From assembly GCF_947258525.1 (NCBI RefSeq), contig NZ_CAMYIP010000171.1, forward strand, positions 1-40,075: a DNA stretch of 40,075 bases, written 5' to 3'. This document shows, one piece after another, positions 1-9,282 of the stretch (position 1 is the first letter of the stretch; every line of letters begins with the position of its first letter). Below the pieces are notes generated by a model, which was not told the origin of the DNA, made no database searches, and was given only the letters and a program-made list of their open reading frames with translations. A program made the translations under genes and the position numbers. Source of the stretch: an uncultured Eudoraea sp. GTDB lineage: Bacteria > Bacteroidota > Bacteroidia > Flavobacteriales > Flavobacteriaceae.

Positions 1-43
1 CAATAGTTTCATAAGAAGTAGCAAATGTACATTAATTCATTTT

Positions 44-74
44 TTTGTTATAACCAGATCTATACCTATTATTG
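44..74 (+). promoter_or_regulatory. Candidate Bacteroidota promoter for tadA
   Basis: TTTG at 44-47, a 19-nt spacer, then TATTATTG at 67-74, one mismatch from TAnnTTTG. The expected transcription start lies close to the ATG at 82, so the transcript would be almost leaderless. An upstream in-frame ATG at 25 would fall inside or before this promoter, which supports the start at 82. Inferred from consensus only. Confidence 0.4.
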
Positions 75-81
75 TACTATT

Positions 82-537
82 ATGTCTTTTGATCTTAAAT
101 ATGACGATGCCTATTTTATGAAAAGGGCATTACAGGAAGCAGAAACTGCTTTTGAGAAAGGAGAGGTACCCATTGGAGCAGTAATTGTAGTACAGGATAG
201 AATAATTGCAAGGGCGCACAATTTAACCGAGCAACTTCACGATGTAACGGCTCATGCAGAAATGCAGGCTATTACAGCGGCCGCTAACTTTCTGGGAGGC
301 AAATATCTGCAAAATTGTACCTTATATGTAACCCTGGAACCTTGTCAAATGTGTGCTGGAGCACTTTTTTGGAGTCAAATTTCAAAAGTTGTTTTTGGGG
401 CTTATGATCCGCAAAGGGGTTTTTCTGTTTCAGGCGGGCAATTACATCCGAAAGCTTCAATAACCGGAGGCATTATGGAAGAGGAGTGTTCAGAACTGTT
501 AAAACGATTTTTTATTCTGAAACGAAGGTTAAATTAA
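82..537 (+). CDS. tadA: tRNA-specific adenosine deaminase TadA
   Basis: Predicted to deaminate adenosine-34 to inosine in the anticodon of tRNA-Arg(ACG), in the cytoplasm. The 151-residue product is a normal length for the family. It shows the zinc and catalytic signature HAE at residues 58-60 (zinc ligand His and proton-shuttle Glu) and PCQMC at 87-91 (two Cys zinc ligands). I start it at the ATG at 82, because the family begins just before the first helix (YFMKRALQEA) and the 19 extra residues from the ATG at 25 look non-homologous. It is a single gene, convergent with the cold-shock gene on the other strand. Other members of the cytidine/deoxycytidylate deaminase fold are possible, but the spacing and length fit TadA best. 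Confidence 0.93.
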   Translation: MSFDLKYDDAYFMKRALQEAETAFEKGEVPIGAVIVVQDRIIARAHNLTEQLHDVTAHAEMQAITAAANFLGGKYLQNCTLYVTLEPCQMCAGALFWSQISKVVFGAYDPQRGFSVSGGQLHPKASITGGIMEEECSELLKRFFILKRRLN

Positions 538-541
538 GGGC

Positions 542-571
542 AAAAAAAATCCCCGAAATAGATTCGGGGAT
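542..571 (-). terminator. Intrinsic terminator of the cold-shock gene
   Basis: A perfect 9-bp stem (ATCCCCGAA / TTCGGGGAT) with a 5-nt loop. On the minus strand it is followed by a run of eight T (A-run at 542-549 on the plus strand). It lies 25 bp past the stop of the minus-strand cold-shock gene. On the plus strand no T-run follows, so it is a poor terminator for tadA. Confidence 0.8.
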
Positions 572-595
572 GGTTCAATTCAAAATAAAATATTG

Positions 596-790
596 TTATC
601 CGATTACCTGCACTTGTGCGGCAACCATGCCCTTTCTTCCTTCTTCTTCTTGGTATTCTACTTTGTCGCCTTCGTTTAGTTCCACTCCGTTCAATGCTGT
701 TGCATGAACAAAGATGTCTTTCCCGGTGTCGTCGTTGGTAATAAACCCGTATCCTTTGGATTCATTGAAAAATTTTACAGTTCCTGTCAT
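596..790 (-). CDS. Cold-shock domain protein (CspA family)
   Basis: A 64-residue single cold-shock domain that binds single-stranded RNA/DNA and is expected to act as an RNA chaperone in the cytoplasm. RNP1 (KGYGFI, residues 12-17) and RNP2 (DIFVHA, residues 25-30) are both intact, and the length matches classical Csp proteins. It is monocistronic, with its own terminator at 542-571. About 90 bp separate it from the next gene upstream on the same strand, room for a regulatory 5' leader, but I see no clear TAnnTTTG match there (closest is TACTTTAG). Which Csp paralogue it is cannot be told from sequence alone, so no symbol is given. Confidence 0.93.
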   Translation of the reverse strand: MTGTVKFFNESKGYGFITNDDTGKDIFVHATALNGVELNEGDKVEYQEEEGRKGMVAAQVQVIG

Positions 791-880
791 TAAAATAAGT
801 ATTAAAATAAAAAAATTACCCTACTAAAGTATGATTTTTTGGGCAGACCTCTTTAAAGAAAAGGTAAAATTTGACCAAAT

Positions 881-1144
881 TTATTGATTTTCAGTCTTTT
901 TGGGAAGTTTGCCTTGCATTTTACGAATATTTTCTTCGGTAAGCATATAATCCTTTACTTTCCTGCTTTTGCTCTCTTTTATGAGAAATAAGGGCATAGC
1001 TATTAAAAATAGTCCAACCGTCCCAAAACCAATGAATTTATTGGCAATTTGCGATTGATCTTCCCCTAGGGTAAAGCCATAAATGATAGCCCCTAACGAG
1101 GCCAAAACAATTACCAGAACAATATGTTTTAATTTAATTCGCAT
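881..1144 (-). CDS. Small two-helix membrane protein, unknown function
   Basis: An 87-residue protein I do not recognise. The N-terminus (residues 5-24) and residues about 38-53 are hydrophobic and likely membrane-spanning. The C-terminus is a charged tail rich in Lys/Arg/Glu. Its start overlaps the 3' end of the chloride transporter gene by 11 bp (1134-1144), so it is probably translationally coupled and co-transcribed with it. That suggests a role near the transporter or simply in the membrane, but nothing in the sequence defines one. Confidence 0.7.
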   Translation of the reverse strand: MRIKLKHIVLVIVLASLGAIIYGFTLGEDQSQIANKFIGFGTVGLFLIAMPLFLIKESKSRKVKDYMLTEENIRKMQGKLPKKTENQ

Positions 1145-2930
1145 CTTCTTGTGTAAAGTTAATCAACTTCCTTCTATATGCGGTCAGCAACTTGGATTTT
1201 GAAATAAATCCTGAATATTTCCCATTTTTTATAACAGGCAGGTTCCAGGCATTACTATCCTGAAATTTTTGCATTACCTTCTTCATGGAGTCCGTTTCAT
1301 AAAATATTAGCTCAGGCGCATTGTGCATAAAGGATTCGACACTTATTTTCTCATACATTGATGTGTCGAACATAAATTCACGAATATCATCTAATGATAC
1401 GATCCCAACAAGCGCGTCATTTGCGTCTATTACGGGAAATATATTTCTTGTAGATTTTGCAACTGTTTTATGTACAAGCTCACCCAACGTCATATCCTGC
1501 CTAATAGTTTTAAAATCCCGCTCAATAATATCATCGAGCTGCATTAAGGTAAGAACGGCTTGATCTTTATCATGCGTAATTAATGCGCCCTGTTCAGCTA
1601 ATTCTCTGGTATATATGGTATAATCAATTGCATTTTTTGTCAGAAGAAAAGATATTGCTGAGGTAATCATTAAAGGAACAAAAAGCTCATAGCCTCCGGT
1701 TATTTCAGCAATTAAAAAGATGGCGGTTAAGGGTGCCTGAAGCACACCTGCAATAAGCCCTGCCATCCCAATCAGCGTAAAATTACTCTCATTTACAGAA
1801 AGCCCAAGGCCTAAGTTGTTTATTACTTTGGCAACAACATTACCCAGGGCACTTCCCATTACCATAGTAGGGATAAATATACCTCCCGAACCACCCGCTG
1901 CAAAAGTGGTAGTCATTGCCACAGCTTTGAAAATTGTAATCCCAAATAAGAGGGCTATTACTACCCATATGTTATTTGTATAGCTATCAAAAGGTGTTTT
2001 GCCCAAAGCAATAGCATGTTCGCCATGCAACAAGTTATTTATAAAACCAAAACCTTCCCCGTAGAGAGGGGGAATAAAATAGAGCATAATTCCAATGGCT
2101 AATCCGCCAACCAGTAATTTATATTTAGGACTTTTAAATCTTTCAAAGAAGGCTAGTATTCCAAAATACATTTTTGTAAAATAAATAGATGCGATTGCGG
2201 TACCTACACCCAAAACGATATAAAAAAAGGTGTCTTTTATTTCAAATTTTTCAGTTATTGAAAAACTAAATAGCGATTCATCACCAAGAAAGAAGTACGA
2301 GGTCAGAACCCCCGAAATAGATGCCAGTAATAATGGAAGCATTGAGATCATGGTCAGGTCAAGGCTAAAAACTTCTACAGCAAAAATTATGGCTGCTATG
2401 GGAGACTGAAATATTGAAGCAATGGCTCCCGCAGAGGCGCAGGCTATAAGTAGGGACCTTGTTTTGGCATTAATATGTAATAATCTCGCGACATTTGAAC
2501 TTATTGCTGCTCCCGAAGCTACGGCAGGGCCCAAAAGACCAACTGAACCCCCAAAACCAACGGTCAATGGAGCTGTAACCAGGGGTAAATATATTTTCTT
2601 CACCCCAATTATTCCTTTCTTTTTAGACAGTGCAAAAAGTATAGAGGAAATTGCATGCTCCAATTTTTCTTTATGCACAAACTTTACATATAGATAAACA
2701 AGGGTAAGACCAATAATTGGTGTGATAAAATAGAGTTGATTGTTTGAAAAAACAATTCCCTTTTCCAGAAGAGATTCTATGAAGTAGGTAATATTTTTAA
2801 GGGTAACAGCCGCAAGTCCGGCCAAAAATCCTACAACCACGCTCATCAGTTGTGTAAAGGTTTTATTGGAAATATGTTTATACCTCCACTTAAGAAACCT
2901 GGTAAACAAGCGTGTAATACGGTTGGGCAT
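1134..2930 (-). CDS. ClC-family chloride transporter/channel with C-terminal CBS pair
   Basis: A 598-residue ClC protein: about ten or more hydrophobic helices to residue ~440, then two CBS domains (about 460-590) that in this family bind adenine nucleotides and tune activity. The helix-N anion-binding motif is clear (GSGGIFIP). The helix-F motif, normally GxEGP, reads GLLGP here, with Leu at residue 133 where the gating glutamate (E148 in E. coli ClC-ec1) belongs. The helix-D GSGIP region is also divergent (HAISS). The glutamate loss suggests uncoupled or channel-like anion transport rather than strict Cl-/H+ exchange; this is inference. It lies downstream of aspS on the same strand, with a long inverted repeat in the 56-bp gap. 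Confidence 0.9.
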   Translation of the reverse strand: MPNRITRLFTRFLKWRYKHISNKTFTQLMSVVVGFLAGLAAVTLKNITYFIESLLEKGIVFSNNQLYFITPIIGLTLVYLYVKFVHKEKLEHAISSILFALSKKKGIIGVKKIYLPLVTAPLTVGFGGSVGLLGPAVASGAAISSNVARLLHINAKTRSLLIACASAGAIASIFQSPIAAIIFAVEVFSLDLTMISMLPLLLASISGVLTSYFFLGDESLFSFSITEKFEIKDTFFYIVLGVGTAIASIYFTKMYFGILAFFERFKSPKYKLLVGGLAIGIMLYFIPPLYGEGFGFINNLLHGEHAIALGKTPFDSYTNNIWVVIALLFGITIFKAVAMTTTFAAGGSGGIFIPTMVMGSALGNVVAKVINNLGLGLSVNESNFTLIGMAGLIAGVLQAPLTAIFLIAEITGGYELFVPLMITSAISFLLTKNAIDYTIYTRELAEQGALITHDKDQAVLTLMQLDDIIERDFKTIRQDMTLGELVHKTVAKSTRNIFPVIDANDALVGIVSLDDIREFMFDTSMYEKISVESFMHNAPELIFYETDSMKKVMQKFQDSNAWNLPVIKNGKYSGFISKSKLLTAYRRKLINFTQEDAN

Positions 2931-2944
2931 TATTAGATTATACG

Positions 2945-2975
2945 TTTAAAGGTATTAAAAAATGCTACCTTTAAA
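2945..2975. repeat. Perfect 10-bp inverted repeat between aspS and clc
   Basis: Arms TTTAAAGGTA (2945-2954) and TACCTTTAAA (2966-2975) match perfectly across an 11-nt AT-rich spacer. It fills the aspS-clc gap. No T-run follows in the minus-strand direction, so it is not a classical terminator. The proximal arm on the minus strand contains TACCTTTA, one base from the TAnnTTTG promoter element, so it may overlap a clc promoter or act as an operator or mRNA hairpin. Confidence 0.6.
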
Positions 2976-2986
2976 AGGGATTAAAG

Positions 2987-4741
2987 CTAAGATTGAATAT
3001 CTAATTTTAAACTCAGTTCCTTCAATTGCTTCTCATCAATAGATGCAGGCGCATCAATCATTACATCCCTTCCACTATTGTTTTTTGGAAATGCTATAAA
3101 ATCACGGATAGTCTCCTGTCCTCCTAAAATGGCAACCAGTCTGTCTAAACCAAATGCAATTCCTCCATGCGGTGGAGCGCCATACTGAAAGGCATCCATT
3201 AAAAAGCCGAATTGTTCTTTAGCTTCTTCCGGACTAAAACCCAGATGTTTAAACATGGTAGCCTGCATTTCTTTATCATGAATTCGTATGGATCCACCAC
3301 CAATTTCATTTCCATTTAAAACCAAATCATAGGCATTAGCCCTTACCGCAGCCGGATCAGTTTCCAGCAATTCTAACTGCCCGGGTTTTGGAGAAGTAAA
3401 TGGGTGATGCATTGCATGGTAATTGCCCGTTTCTTCATCCAACTCCAGCAATGGAAAATCTACGACCCATAAAGGGGCAAATTCTTTCGGGTTTCTAAGG
3501 CCCAGGCGTTCTGCCAATTCCATGCGCAATGCACTTAACTGAGTTCTTGTTTCATCCGCATTGCCCGATAGGATACATATAAGATCTCCTGGTTTTGCAC
3601 CGGTCCGCTGAGCCCATTTGGAAAGGTCTTCCTGTTCGTAGAATTTATCAACAGAAGATTTATAACTTCCGTCTTCATTGCATTTAACATATACCATGCC
3701 TTTTGCTCCTATTTGCGGACGGCGTATCCATTCTATCAATTTATCTATTTCCTTTCTCGTATAGGATGCACCACCGGGTACTGCAAGCCCAACAACCAAT
3801 TCAGCGGAATTAAAAACATTAAAATCTCTGTTTTGCGCTATATCATTTAATTCGCCAAACTCCATTCCGAATCGGATATCCGGTTTATCATTGCCATATT
3901 TTCGCATGGCTTCGTCATATGTCAGTCTGGGGAATTCTCCGGTTTCTACACCATTTATTTCAAGTAACAAATGCCTGGTAAGTCCTTCAAAAGCATTTAA
4001 AATATCATCCTGTTCCACAAAAGCCATTTCGCAATCTATCTGTGTAAATTCAGGCTGTCTGTCTGCACGCAGATCCTCGTCCCTGAAACATTTTACAATC
4101 TGAAAATATTTATCCAGACCACCTACCATGAGTAGTTGTTTAAAGGTTTGAGGAGACTGTGGTAACGCATAAAACTGGCCCTCATTCATCCTGCTTGGCA
4201 CAACAAAATCGCGCGCACCTTCCGGAGTAGATTTTATTAAATATGGGGTTTCAACTTCTATAAAGCCCTGTTGGGTAAGGTAATTCCTGACCTCCAGGGT
4301 AACTTTACTACGGAAAATGAGATTTTCTTTTACCGGATTTCTTCGAATATCCAGATAGCGATATTTCATCCTCAGATCTTCTCCACCATCCGTTTTATCT
4401 TCAATAGTAAATGGAGGGACTAAAGATTCGTTCAGGACATGAATTTTAGAAACTAAGATTTCAATATCACCGGTTGGGATATTCGGGTTTTTTGAACTTC
4501 TTTCAATAACTGTTCCCTCTACCTGCAAAACAAATTCGCGACCTAAATTCCTTGCTTTTTCGAATATTTCAGGATCACTCCTTTCTTCATCAAAAACCAA
4601 TTGTGTTATGCCGTAGCGATCTCGTAGATCTACCCAGACTACAAATCCTTTGTCCCTGGTTTTCTGCACCCAACCAGATAAAGTAACTTCTTTATTGATG
4701 TGTGATGACCTTAATTCACCACAAGTATGACTCCTGTACAT
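2987..4741 (-). CDS. aspS: Aspartyl-tRNA synthetase
   Basis: Charges tRNA-Asp with aspartate in the cytoplasm. The 584-residue length matches bacterial-type AspRS. In order it has an N-terminal OB-fold anticodon-binding domain (about 1-110, starting [11 protein letters not shown]), class II motif 2 ([20 protein letters not shown]), the bacterial-specific GAD insertion in the middle, and class II motif 3 ([15 protein letters not shown]) near the C-terminus. It is divergent from susC across 193 bp and carries its own likely promoter. Whether it also charges tRNA-Asn (non-discriminating) cannot be decided here. Confidence 0.97.
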   Translation of the reverse strand: MYRSHTCGELRSSHINKEVTLSGWVQKTRDKGFVVWVDLRDRYGITQLVFDEERSDPEIFEKARNLGREFVLQVEGTVIERSSKNPNIPTGDIEILVSKIHVLNESLVPPFTIEDKTDGGEDLRMKYRYLDIRRNPVKENLIFRSKVTLEVRNYLTQQGFIEVETPYLIKSTPEGARDFVVPSRMNEGQFYALPQSPQTFKQLLMVGGLDKYFQIVKCFRDEDLRADRQPEFTQIDCEMAFVEQDDILNAFEGLTRHLLLEINGVETGEFPRLTYDEAMRKYGNDKPDIRFGMEFGELNDIAQNRDFNVFNSAELVVGLAVPGGASYTRKEIDKLIEWIRRPQIGAKGMVYVKCNEDGSYKSSVDKFYEQEDLSKWAQRTGAKPGDLICILSGNADETRTQLSALRMELAERLGLRNPKEFAPLWVVDFPLLELDEETGNYHAMHHPFTSPKPGQLELLETDPAAVRANAYDLVLNGNEIGGGSIRIHDKEMQATMFKHLGFSPEEAKEQFGFLMDAFQYGAPPHGGIAFGLDRLVAILGGQETIRDFIAFPKNNSGRDVMIDAPASIDEKQLKELSLKLDIQS

Positions 4742-4765
4742 TTTTAGTGCCTTGTTTTACCGCCG

Positions 4766-4773
4766 CAAATGTA
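4766..4773 (-). promoter_or_regulatory. Candidate -7 element for aspS
   Basis: TACATTTG on the minus strand is an exact TAnnTTTG match, ending 24 nt before the aspS start. No convincing TTTG is visible at the -33 distance, so this is a partial match. Confidence 0.4.
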
Positions 4774-4870
4774 AGAAGATATGCGTGTATGTGATACTCC
4801 TGAAACATGTTTTCTGGCATATTCTGAACTTTTACAAGGGCGGTGTTGTTAAAAAAACCTTAAAAAAAAT

Positions 4871-4900
4871 TTTGTATGCAGCTAATCTTCATTACCTTGG
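4871..4900 (+). promoter_or_regulatory. Weak candidate promoter for susC
   Basis: TTTG at 4871-4874, an 18-nt spacer, then TACCTTGG at 4893-4900, an imperfect TAnnTTTG. The leader to the susC ATG would be about 30 nt. Placement fits; the match is weak. Confidence 0.3.
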
Positions 4901-4934
4901 AAAGAACAATAGCTAATTCTAAATACTACTGAAC

Positions 4935-7865
4935 ATGAAAAAAACTGTACTTAACAAGGTATTCCTGTGGCTTTTACTTGCGCTGCCAGTCCTGGCATTT
5001 TCGCAGGCTACGGTCAGCGGGTATATCCAGGATGAATTGGATGGATCTCCCTTACCCGGGGTAAACGTTGTAATAAAAGGGACCAATACGGGAACTACGA
5101 GCGATTTTGATGGTAAATATGAAATAACCGTCAACAGTTTTCCGGCTACCTTGGTTTTTTCCTCTTTGGGATTTGAAACCAGGGAAATTCAGGTTACTGA
5201 TGCAACAACATTGGATGTCGTTTTAGTTGAATCGGCAACCGGTCTGGACGAGGTAGTTATTACCGGTTTAGCAACTTCGGTAAAACGTCAAAACTTGGCG
5301 AATGCGGTTTCCACTGTTTCTTCTCAGGAATTGGTGGGCACAACAAGTCAGTCTACTGTAGACGGGGCCCTATATGGTAAAGTGCCGGGGGTAAACATAA
5401 CAGCATCTTCGGGAGCTCCCGGTGGTGGTTTTGCCTTAAGACTAAGGGGTGTTTCTTCTATAAATGGAAACAACCAGCCTTTGATTATTGTAGACGGTGT
5501 TTATTATAACAATGTAGAGATACCCTCCGGATTAAGATTTGCCTCAGGTGCAAATAGAGGGAATGAAGAAAATTCCAGTAACCGTTTAGCAGATCTGGAT
5601 CCAAACGATATTCAGAATATCGAAGTTTTAAAAGGATCTTCTGCAGCGGCAATTTATGGACAAAGAGGAAATGCAGGGGTAATAATAATAACTACAAAAC
5701 GAGGGAAAACTGGGAAAACAAAAATCAGTTTTAGCCAGGATTTAGGTAGTAATAAAATTGCTAATCCTTTGGGAATAAGACCCTGGACAGCAGATTCTGT
5801 GGAGGCGACATTTGACGCAGGCGAAAGAGACAAATATAATGCAACCATTGCCGAACGGGGCAGCCTTTATAATTTTGAAGACATTATCTATGGAGAAACC
5901 GGGTTTATTACAGAAACAAGGTTGAATGCAACCGGTGGCGATGAAAGAACCAAGTTCTATGTAGGAGGTGCTTACAGAGACGAGGATGGAATTATTAAAA
6001 ATACCGGGTTTGATCGTCTCTCACTTCGTACAAACATAGAACACAAAATTTCTAATGTTTTTGATTTTACATCTACTACCAATTACACCAGAAGTAATTC
6101 TAGCCGGAGTTTTACCGGTAATGAGAATGAAGGTGGACTTAGTTATGGGTATACTTTGGCTTTCACCCGGCCATGGAATAATTTGTTTCCTGATGCCAAT
6201 GGTAACTATCCGAATAACCCCAATTATCCTGGGAATCCAATTTTTGTGAGAGACAATGCAAGAAACGATGATACTAACAACCGGATAGTTCAGGGACTGG
6301 CCTTAAACACCAATATCTTAACAACCGATGTTAACCGCGTAAAGTTAGTTTTAAGTGGTGGATTTGATTATTTGGCTAACGAGACTAATGTTTATGTTCC
6401 CGAAACACATCAAGCACAAATTGGTGGTCAAGGGGGTTTTGTTGCCGTAGGAAAGAATAACTTTACACAGTTTAATACACAAGCCATAGGGGTATGGGAT
6501 CATGATGCTATGGGAGGCGACCTGGGTTTAACTACACAAGTAGGTGTAACGTATCTGAGCCAGGAGTCTAACTTGGTTAATAGCAGGGGTTCACTTCTTG
6601 CAGCAGGACAAACAAGCGTAGATCAATCCGTCAACCAGGTTATAGATCAGAATAGGACAGAAGAGGAAGATTTTGGATTCTTTGCGCAGGTGGAAGGAAA
6701 CTATAGGGATCAGTTTATTGCCACTTTAGGATATCGTATGGATAAATCCAGCAGAAATGGAGATCCAAATAAATTCTATGGCTTTCCAAAAGCGTCTTTG
6801 GCCGTAAACTTTAATAATTTTGATTTTTGGAGCAGTGAAGCTATAAGCCAACTAAAGCTTAGAATTGCTTATGGTGAAACAGGTAACCCGGCCGGTTTTG
6901 GAGCCACTTTTACGAGCTTTGGAGCAAATAATATTGGCGGCAATATCGGACAATCGGTTTTAGCGGCTAAGGGCGACCCGGATGTAGAACCGGAAACTGC
7001 TAAGGAAATTGAAATGGGATTTGACATGGGTTTCCTCCAAAATCGTATTACTTTCGAGGCCACATATTATAATAAACAAGTTAAGGATTTAATACTAACG
7101 AGAGCACTTCCTTCCTCAACTGGATTTACTCAGGAAACGACAAATCTTGCGGACCTTAGGAACAGCGGGGTAGAATTGGGCTTTAGATGGGATGTTATCA
7201 GTAACCGGAACGTTTTATGGAATACAGGGATTCTATTTTATCTGAACCGATCTGAAATTACCCGTTTAGATGTACCGGCCTTTCCCCAACCCGGAGCGGG
7301 TTTTGGGCTAGGTTTGGGAACCTTCTTTATTGAAGAAGGAAAACCGGTAACCCAATTAGTTGGAAATATAGACGGCGTGCAAACACAAGTTGGAAATGTT
7401 GAGCCTGATTTTCAGATGGCTTTCAGTAATAACCTGACATTGTTTAGGCAGTTTGATGTATCGTTTCTTCTTCAATGGAAACAGGGTGGTGAGAACCTCA
7501 ACCTTTCTACTTTCCTGACAGATTTGGGGGGCGTGACCCCGGATTTGGAAACTCCTGAAGGTCAGGCAAGATTAGCCACACCTGCAAATGCATTGCGATT
7601 TGTAGAACCGGCTGGTTATGTTCGCTTAAGGGAAGCCGCAGTCTATTATAGACTGCCAACCGAAACTGTGAACGATATTTTTGGTGAAACCGTGGAGGGA
7701 GTAAAATTTGGATTCTCAGGTAGAAATATTTTTACCATAACAGATTATAGTAGTTATGATCCTGAAGTGTCCGTTAATGGTGGTGCCGGACTTTCCAGTG
7801 GAATAGAGGTAACTCCATTTCCGAGTTCAAGGCAATTCTACTTTCACTTGAATGTTAACTTTTAA
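4935..7865 (+). CDS. SusC/RagA-family TonB-linked outer-membrane receptor
   Basis: A 976-residue outer-membrane transporter of the SusC family, importing large nutrients with energy from TonB. It has a signal peptide (residues 1-24, ending AFSQ), a carboxypeptidase-regulatory-like domain (about 25-100), the TonB-box region (LDEVVITG, about 104-111), a plug domain with a conserved VLKGSSAAAIYG-type stretch, and a beta-barrel ending in an aromatic residue (HLNVNF). It is followed directly by its SusD partner. No glycoside hydrolase, sulfatase, peptidase or sensor gene lies beside the pair, so the substrate, glycan or peptide, cannot be inferred. Confidence 0.93.
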   Translation: MKKTVLNKVFLWLLLALPVLAFSQATVSGYIQDELDGSPLPGVNVVIKGTNTGTTSDFDGKYEITVNSFPATLVFSSLGFETREIQVTDATTLDVVLVESATGLDEVVITGLATSVKRQNLANAVSTVSSQELVGTTSQSTVDGALYGKVPGVNITASSGAPGGGFALRLRGVSSINGNNQPLIIVDGVYYNNVEIPSGLRFASGANRGNEENSSNRLADLDPNDIQNIEVLKGSSAAAIYGQRGNAGVIIITTKRGKTGKTKISFSQDLGSNKIANPLGIRPWTADSVEATFDAGERDKYNATIAERGSLYNFEDIIYGETGFITETRLNATGGDERTKFYVGGAYRDEDGIIKNTGFDRLSLRTNIEHKISNVFDFTSTTNYTRSNSSRSFTGNENEGGLSYGYTLAFTRPWNNLFPDANGNYPNNPNYPGNPIFVRDNARNDDTNNRIVQGLALNTNILTTDVNRVKLVLSGGFDYLANETNVYVPETHQAQIGGQGGFVAVGKNNFTQFNTQAIGVWDHDAMGGDLGLTTQVGVTYLSQESNLVNSRGSLLAAGQTSVDQSVNQVIDQNRTEEEDFGFFAQVEGNYRDQFIATLGYRMDKSSRNGDPNKFYGFPKASLAVNFNNFDFWSSEAISQLKLRIAYGETGNPAGFGATFTSFGANNIGGNIGQSVLAAKGDPDVEPETAKEIEMGFDMGFLQNRITFEATYYNKQVKDLILTRALPSSTGFTQETTNLADLRNSGVELGFRWDVISNRNVLWNTGILFYLNRSEITRLDVPAFPQPGAGFGLGLGTFFIEEGKPVTQLVGNIDGVQTQVGNVEPDFQMAFSNNLTLFRQFDVSFLLQWKQGGENLNLSTFLTDLGGVTPDLETPEGQARLATPANALRFVEPAGYVRLREAAVYYRLPTETVNDIFGETVEGVKFGFSGRNIFTITDYSSYDPEVSVNGGAGLSSGIEVTPFPSSRQFYFHLNVNF

Positions 7866-7875
7866 AAAATTGACG

Positions 7876-9207
7876 ATGAAAAATATTATCAAAAAGATAA
7901 CTACGTTAGCATGGACCTGTACTATTTTAGTAATAGTGTACTCATGCACAATTGATGAAGTACAAGATCCCGACGGACCCAGTGTCAGTGGAGTTCAACA
8001 AAATGCTTCAAAAGGACAATTGAACGAACTGGTAGTAGGCATAGAATCTACAATCAGGGATGGTTTGGGTGTTGAAGTTACGGCCAGTGGTACAATGGCG
8101 CGGGAACTTTATTTATTTGATGCAGATCCTCGTAATACCGGAGATCTTCTGGGAAAAGACGGGATTGGCTTAGACAATAATTCGTTTTACAGCACGCAAC
8201 AATGGAATGGTAGTTACCGTGCTACAAAGAATGCCAATTTGTTGATAGAAGCTGCCTCTAACACGGAATTTGTTACGGATGCCGAATCTAATGGATATAT
8301 TGGGTTTGCAAAAACAATGCAGGCTTATGAGTTAATCCAGGTTTTAAAATCCTATGACAGGGCCAGATTAGATGTAGCAGACCCGGACAATCTGGGTCCA
8401 ATATTAGATTTTAACGAGGCATTATCTCAAATACGTGCATTGTTAGACGAGGCCCAGGGAAATCTTTCAAGTGCCGGTGGTAGTTTTGCATTTCCATTGA
8501 GTACCGGTTTTAGCGGATTCGACACTCCTGCTACTTTTGCTCAGTTTAACAGAGCTATAGCAGCGTTGGCTGCTGTTTATGCTGGTGATGGCACATCTGC
8601 GTTAACCGCACTTACCGGTTCTTATTTTGATATTGGTGGTGCTTTAGATCTGGGTCCCAACCATATTTTTGGCCTGGGTGGGGGAGACCAGGCAAATCCT
8701 ATTTTCAGGGTTCCATCAACACCAGAAAATGTAAACAACGGGGATCAGATTATTGTGCATGATAGTTGGATTAATGAAGCTGAAGCAGGCGATACTCGTG
8801 TAGCAACAAAGGCCGCTCCAAGACCGGATCCAAGTTCCCAGGATGGGCTAACAGGAACACATGAAACGCGTTTATATGCTACAAATGTATCAGATGTTGA
8901 AATCCTTCGGAACGAGGAGTTGATACTGCTATATGCAGAAGCAAGTATTTTGGCAAATAATCTGCAGGATGCCGAAGATGCTTTGAATACCATACGTAAT
9001 TCAGCATCTCTACCAAATTATGCAGGAGCGCAAACAGCAGATGATCTTACTACAGAACTATTGAATCAAAGAAGATATTCTTTATGGTCTGAAAACCACA
9101 GGATGTTTGATCTAAGACGGTATGGATTATCCAGTACCTTACCTGTAGACAGGCCCGGAGATCAGGTATACAATGTTTTGCCAATACCACTTTCAGAAAA
9201 TGAATAG
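7876..9207 (+). CDS. SusD/RagB-family surface lipoprotein
   Basis: A 443-residue nutrient-binding lipoprotein that caps the SusC barrel. The signal peptide ends in a lipobox (VIVYSC, Cys24), predicting lipidation. The C-terminal SusD signature region is recognisable (LLNQRRYSLWSENHRMFDLR), and TPR-like helices with regular Leu/Ala patterns lie before it. I start it at the ATG at 7876, 10 bp after the susC stop; an upstream ATG at 7852 overlaps susC and would spoil the signal peptide. It is slightly shorter than many SusD proteins. It ends just before a strong two-way terminator. Confidence 0.92.
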   Translation: MKNIIKKITTLAWTCTILVIVYSCTIDEVQDPDGPSVSGVQQNASKGQLNELVVGIESTIRDGLGVEVTASGTMARELYLFDADPRNTGDLLGKDGIGLDNNSFYSTQQWNGSYRATKNANLLIEAASNTEFVTDAESNGYIGFAKTMQAYELIQVLKSYDRARLDVADPDNLGPILDFNEALSQIRALLDEAQGNLSSAGGSFAFPLSTGFSGFDTPATFAQFNRAIAALAAVYAGDGTSALTALTGSYFDIGGALDLGPNHIFGLGGGDQANPIFRVPSTPENVNNGDQIIVHDSWINEAEAGDTRVATKAAPRPDPSSQDGLTGTHETRLYATNVSDVEILRNEELILLYAEASILANNLQDAEDALNTIRNSASLPNYAGAQTADDLTTELLNQRRYSLWSENHRMFDLRRYGLSSTLPVDRPGDQVYNVLPIPLSENE

Positions 9208-9232
9208 GCTGTATTATTAAATTAAACACTTC

Positions 9233-9262
9233 AAAAAGCCCCGCATTATGCGGGGCTTTTTT
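9233..9262. terminator. Bidirectional intrinsic terminator
   Basis: A 7-bp GC stem (GCCCCGC / GCGGGGC, 9238-9256) with a 5-nt loop, flanked by A5 on the left and T6 on the right. It can end both the plus-strand susCD transcript and the minus-strand efflux operon. Confidence 0.9.
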
Positions 9263-9282
9263 ATTGAATAATACTTATGGTA

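Noticed and set aside
4935-9207. A complete polysaccharide utilisation locus
   Set aside because: Only susC and susD are found; no carbohydrate-active enzyme or sensor lies on either side.
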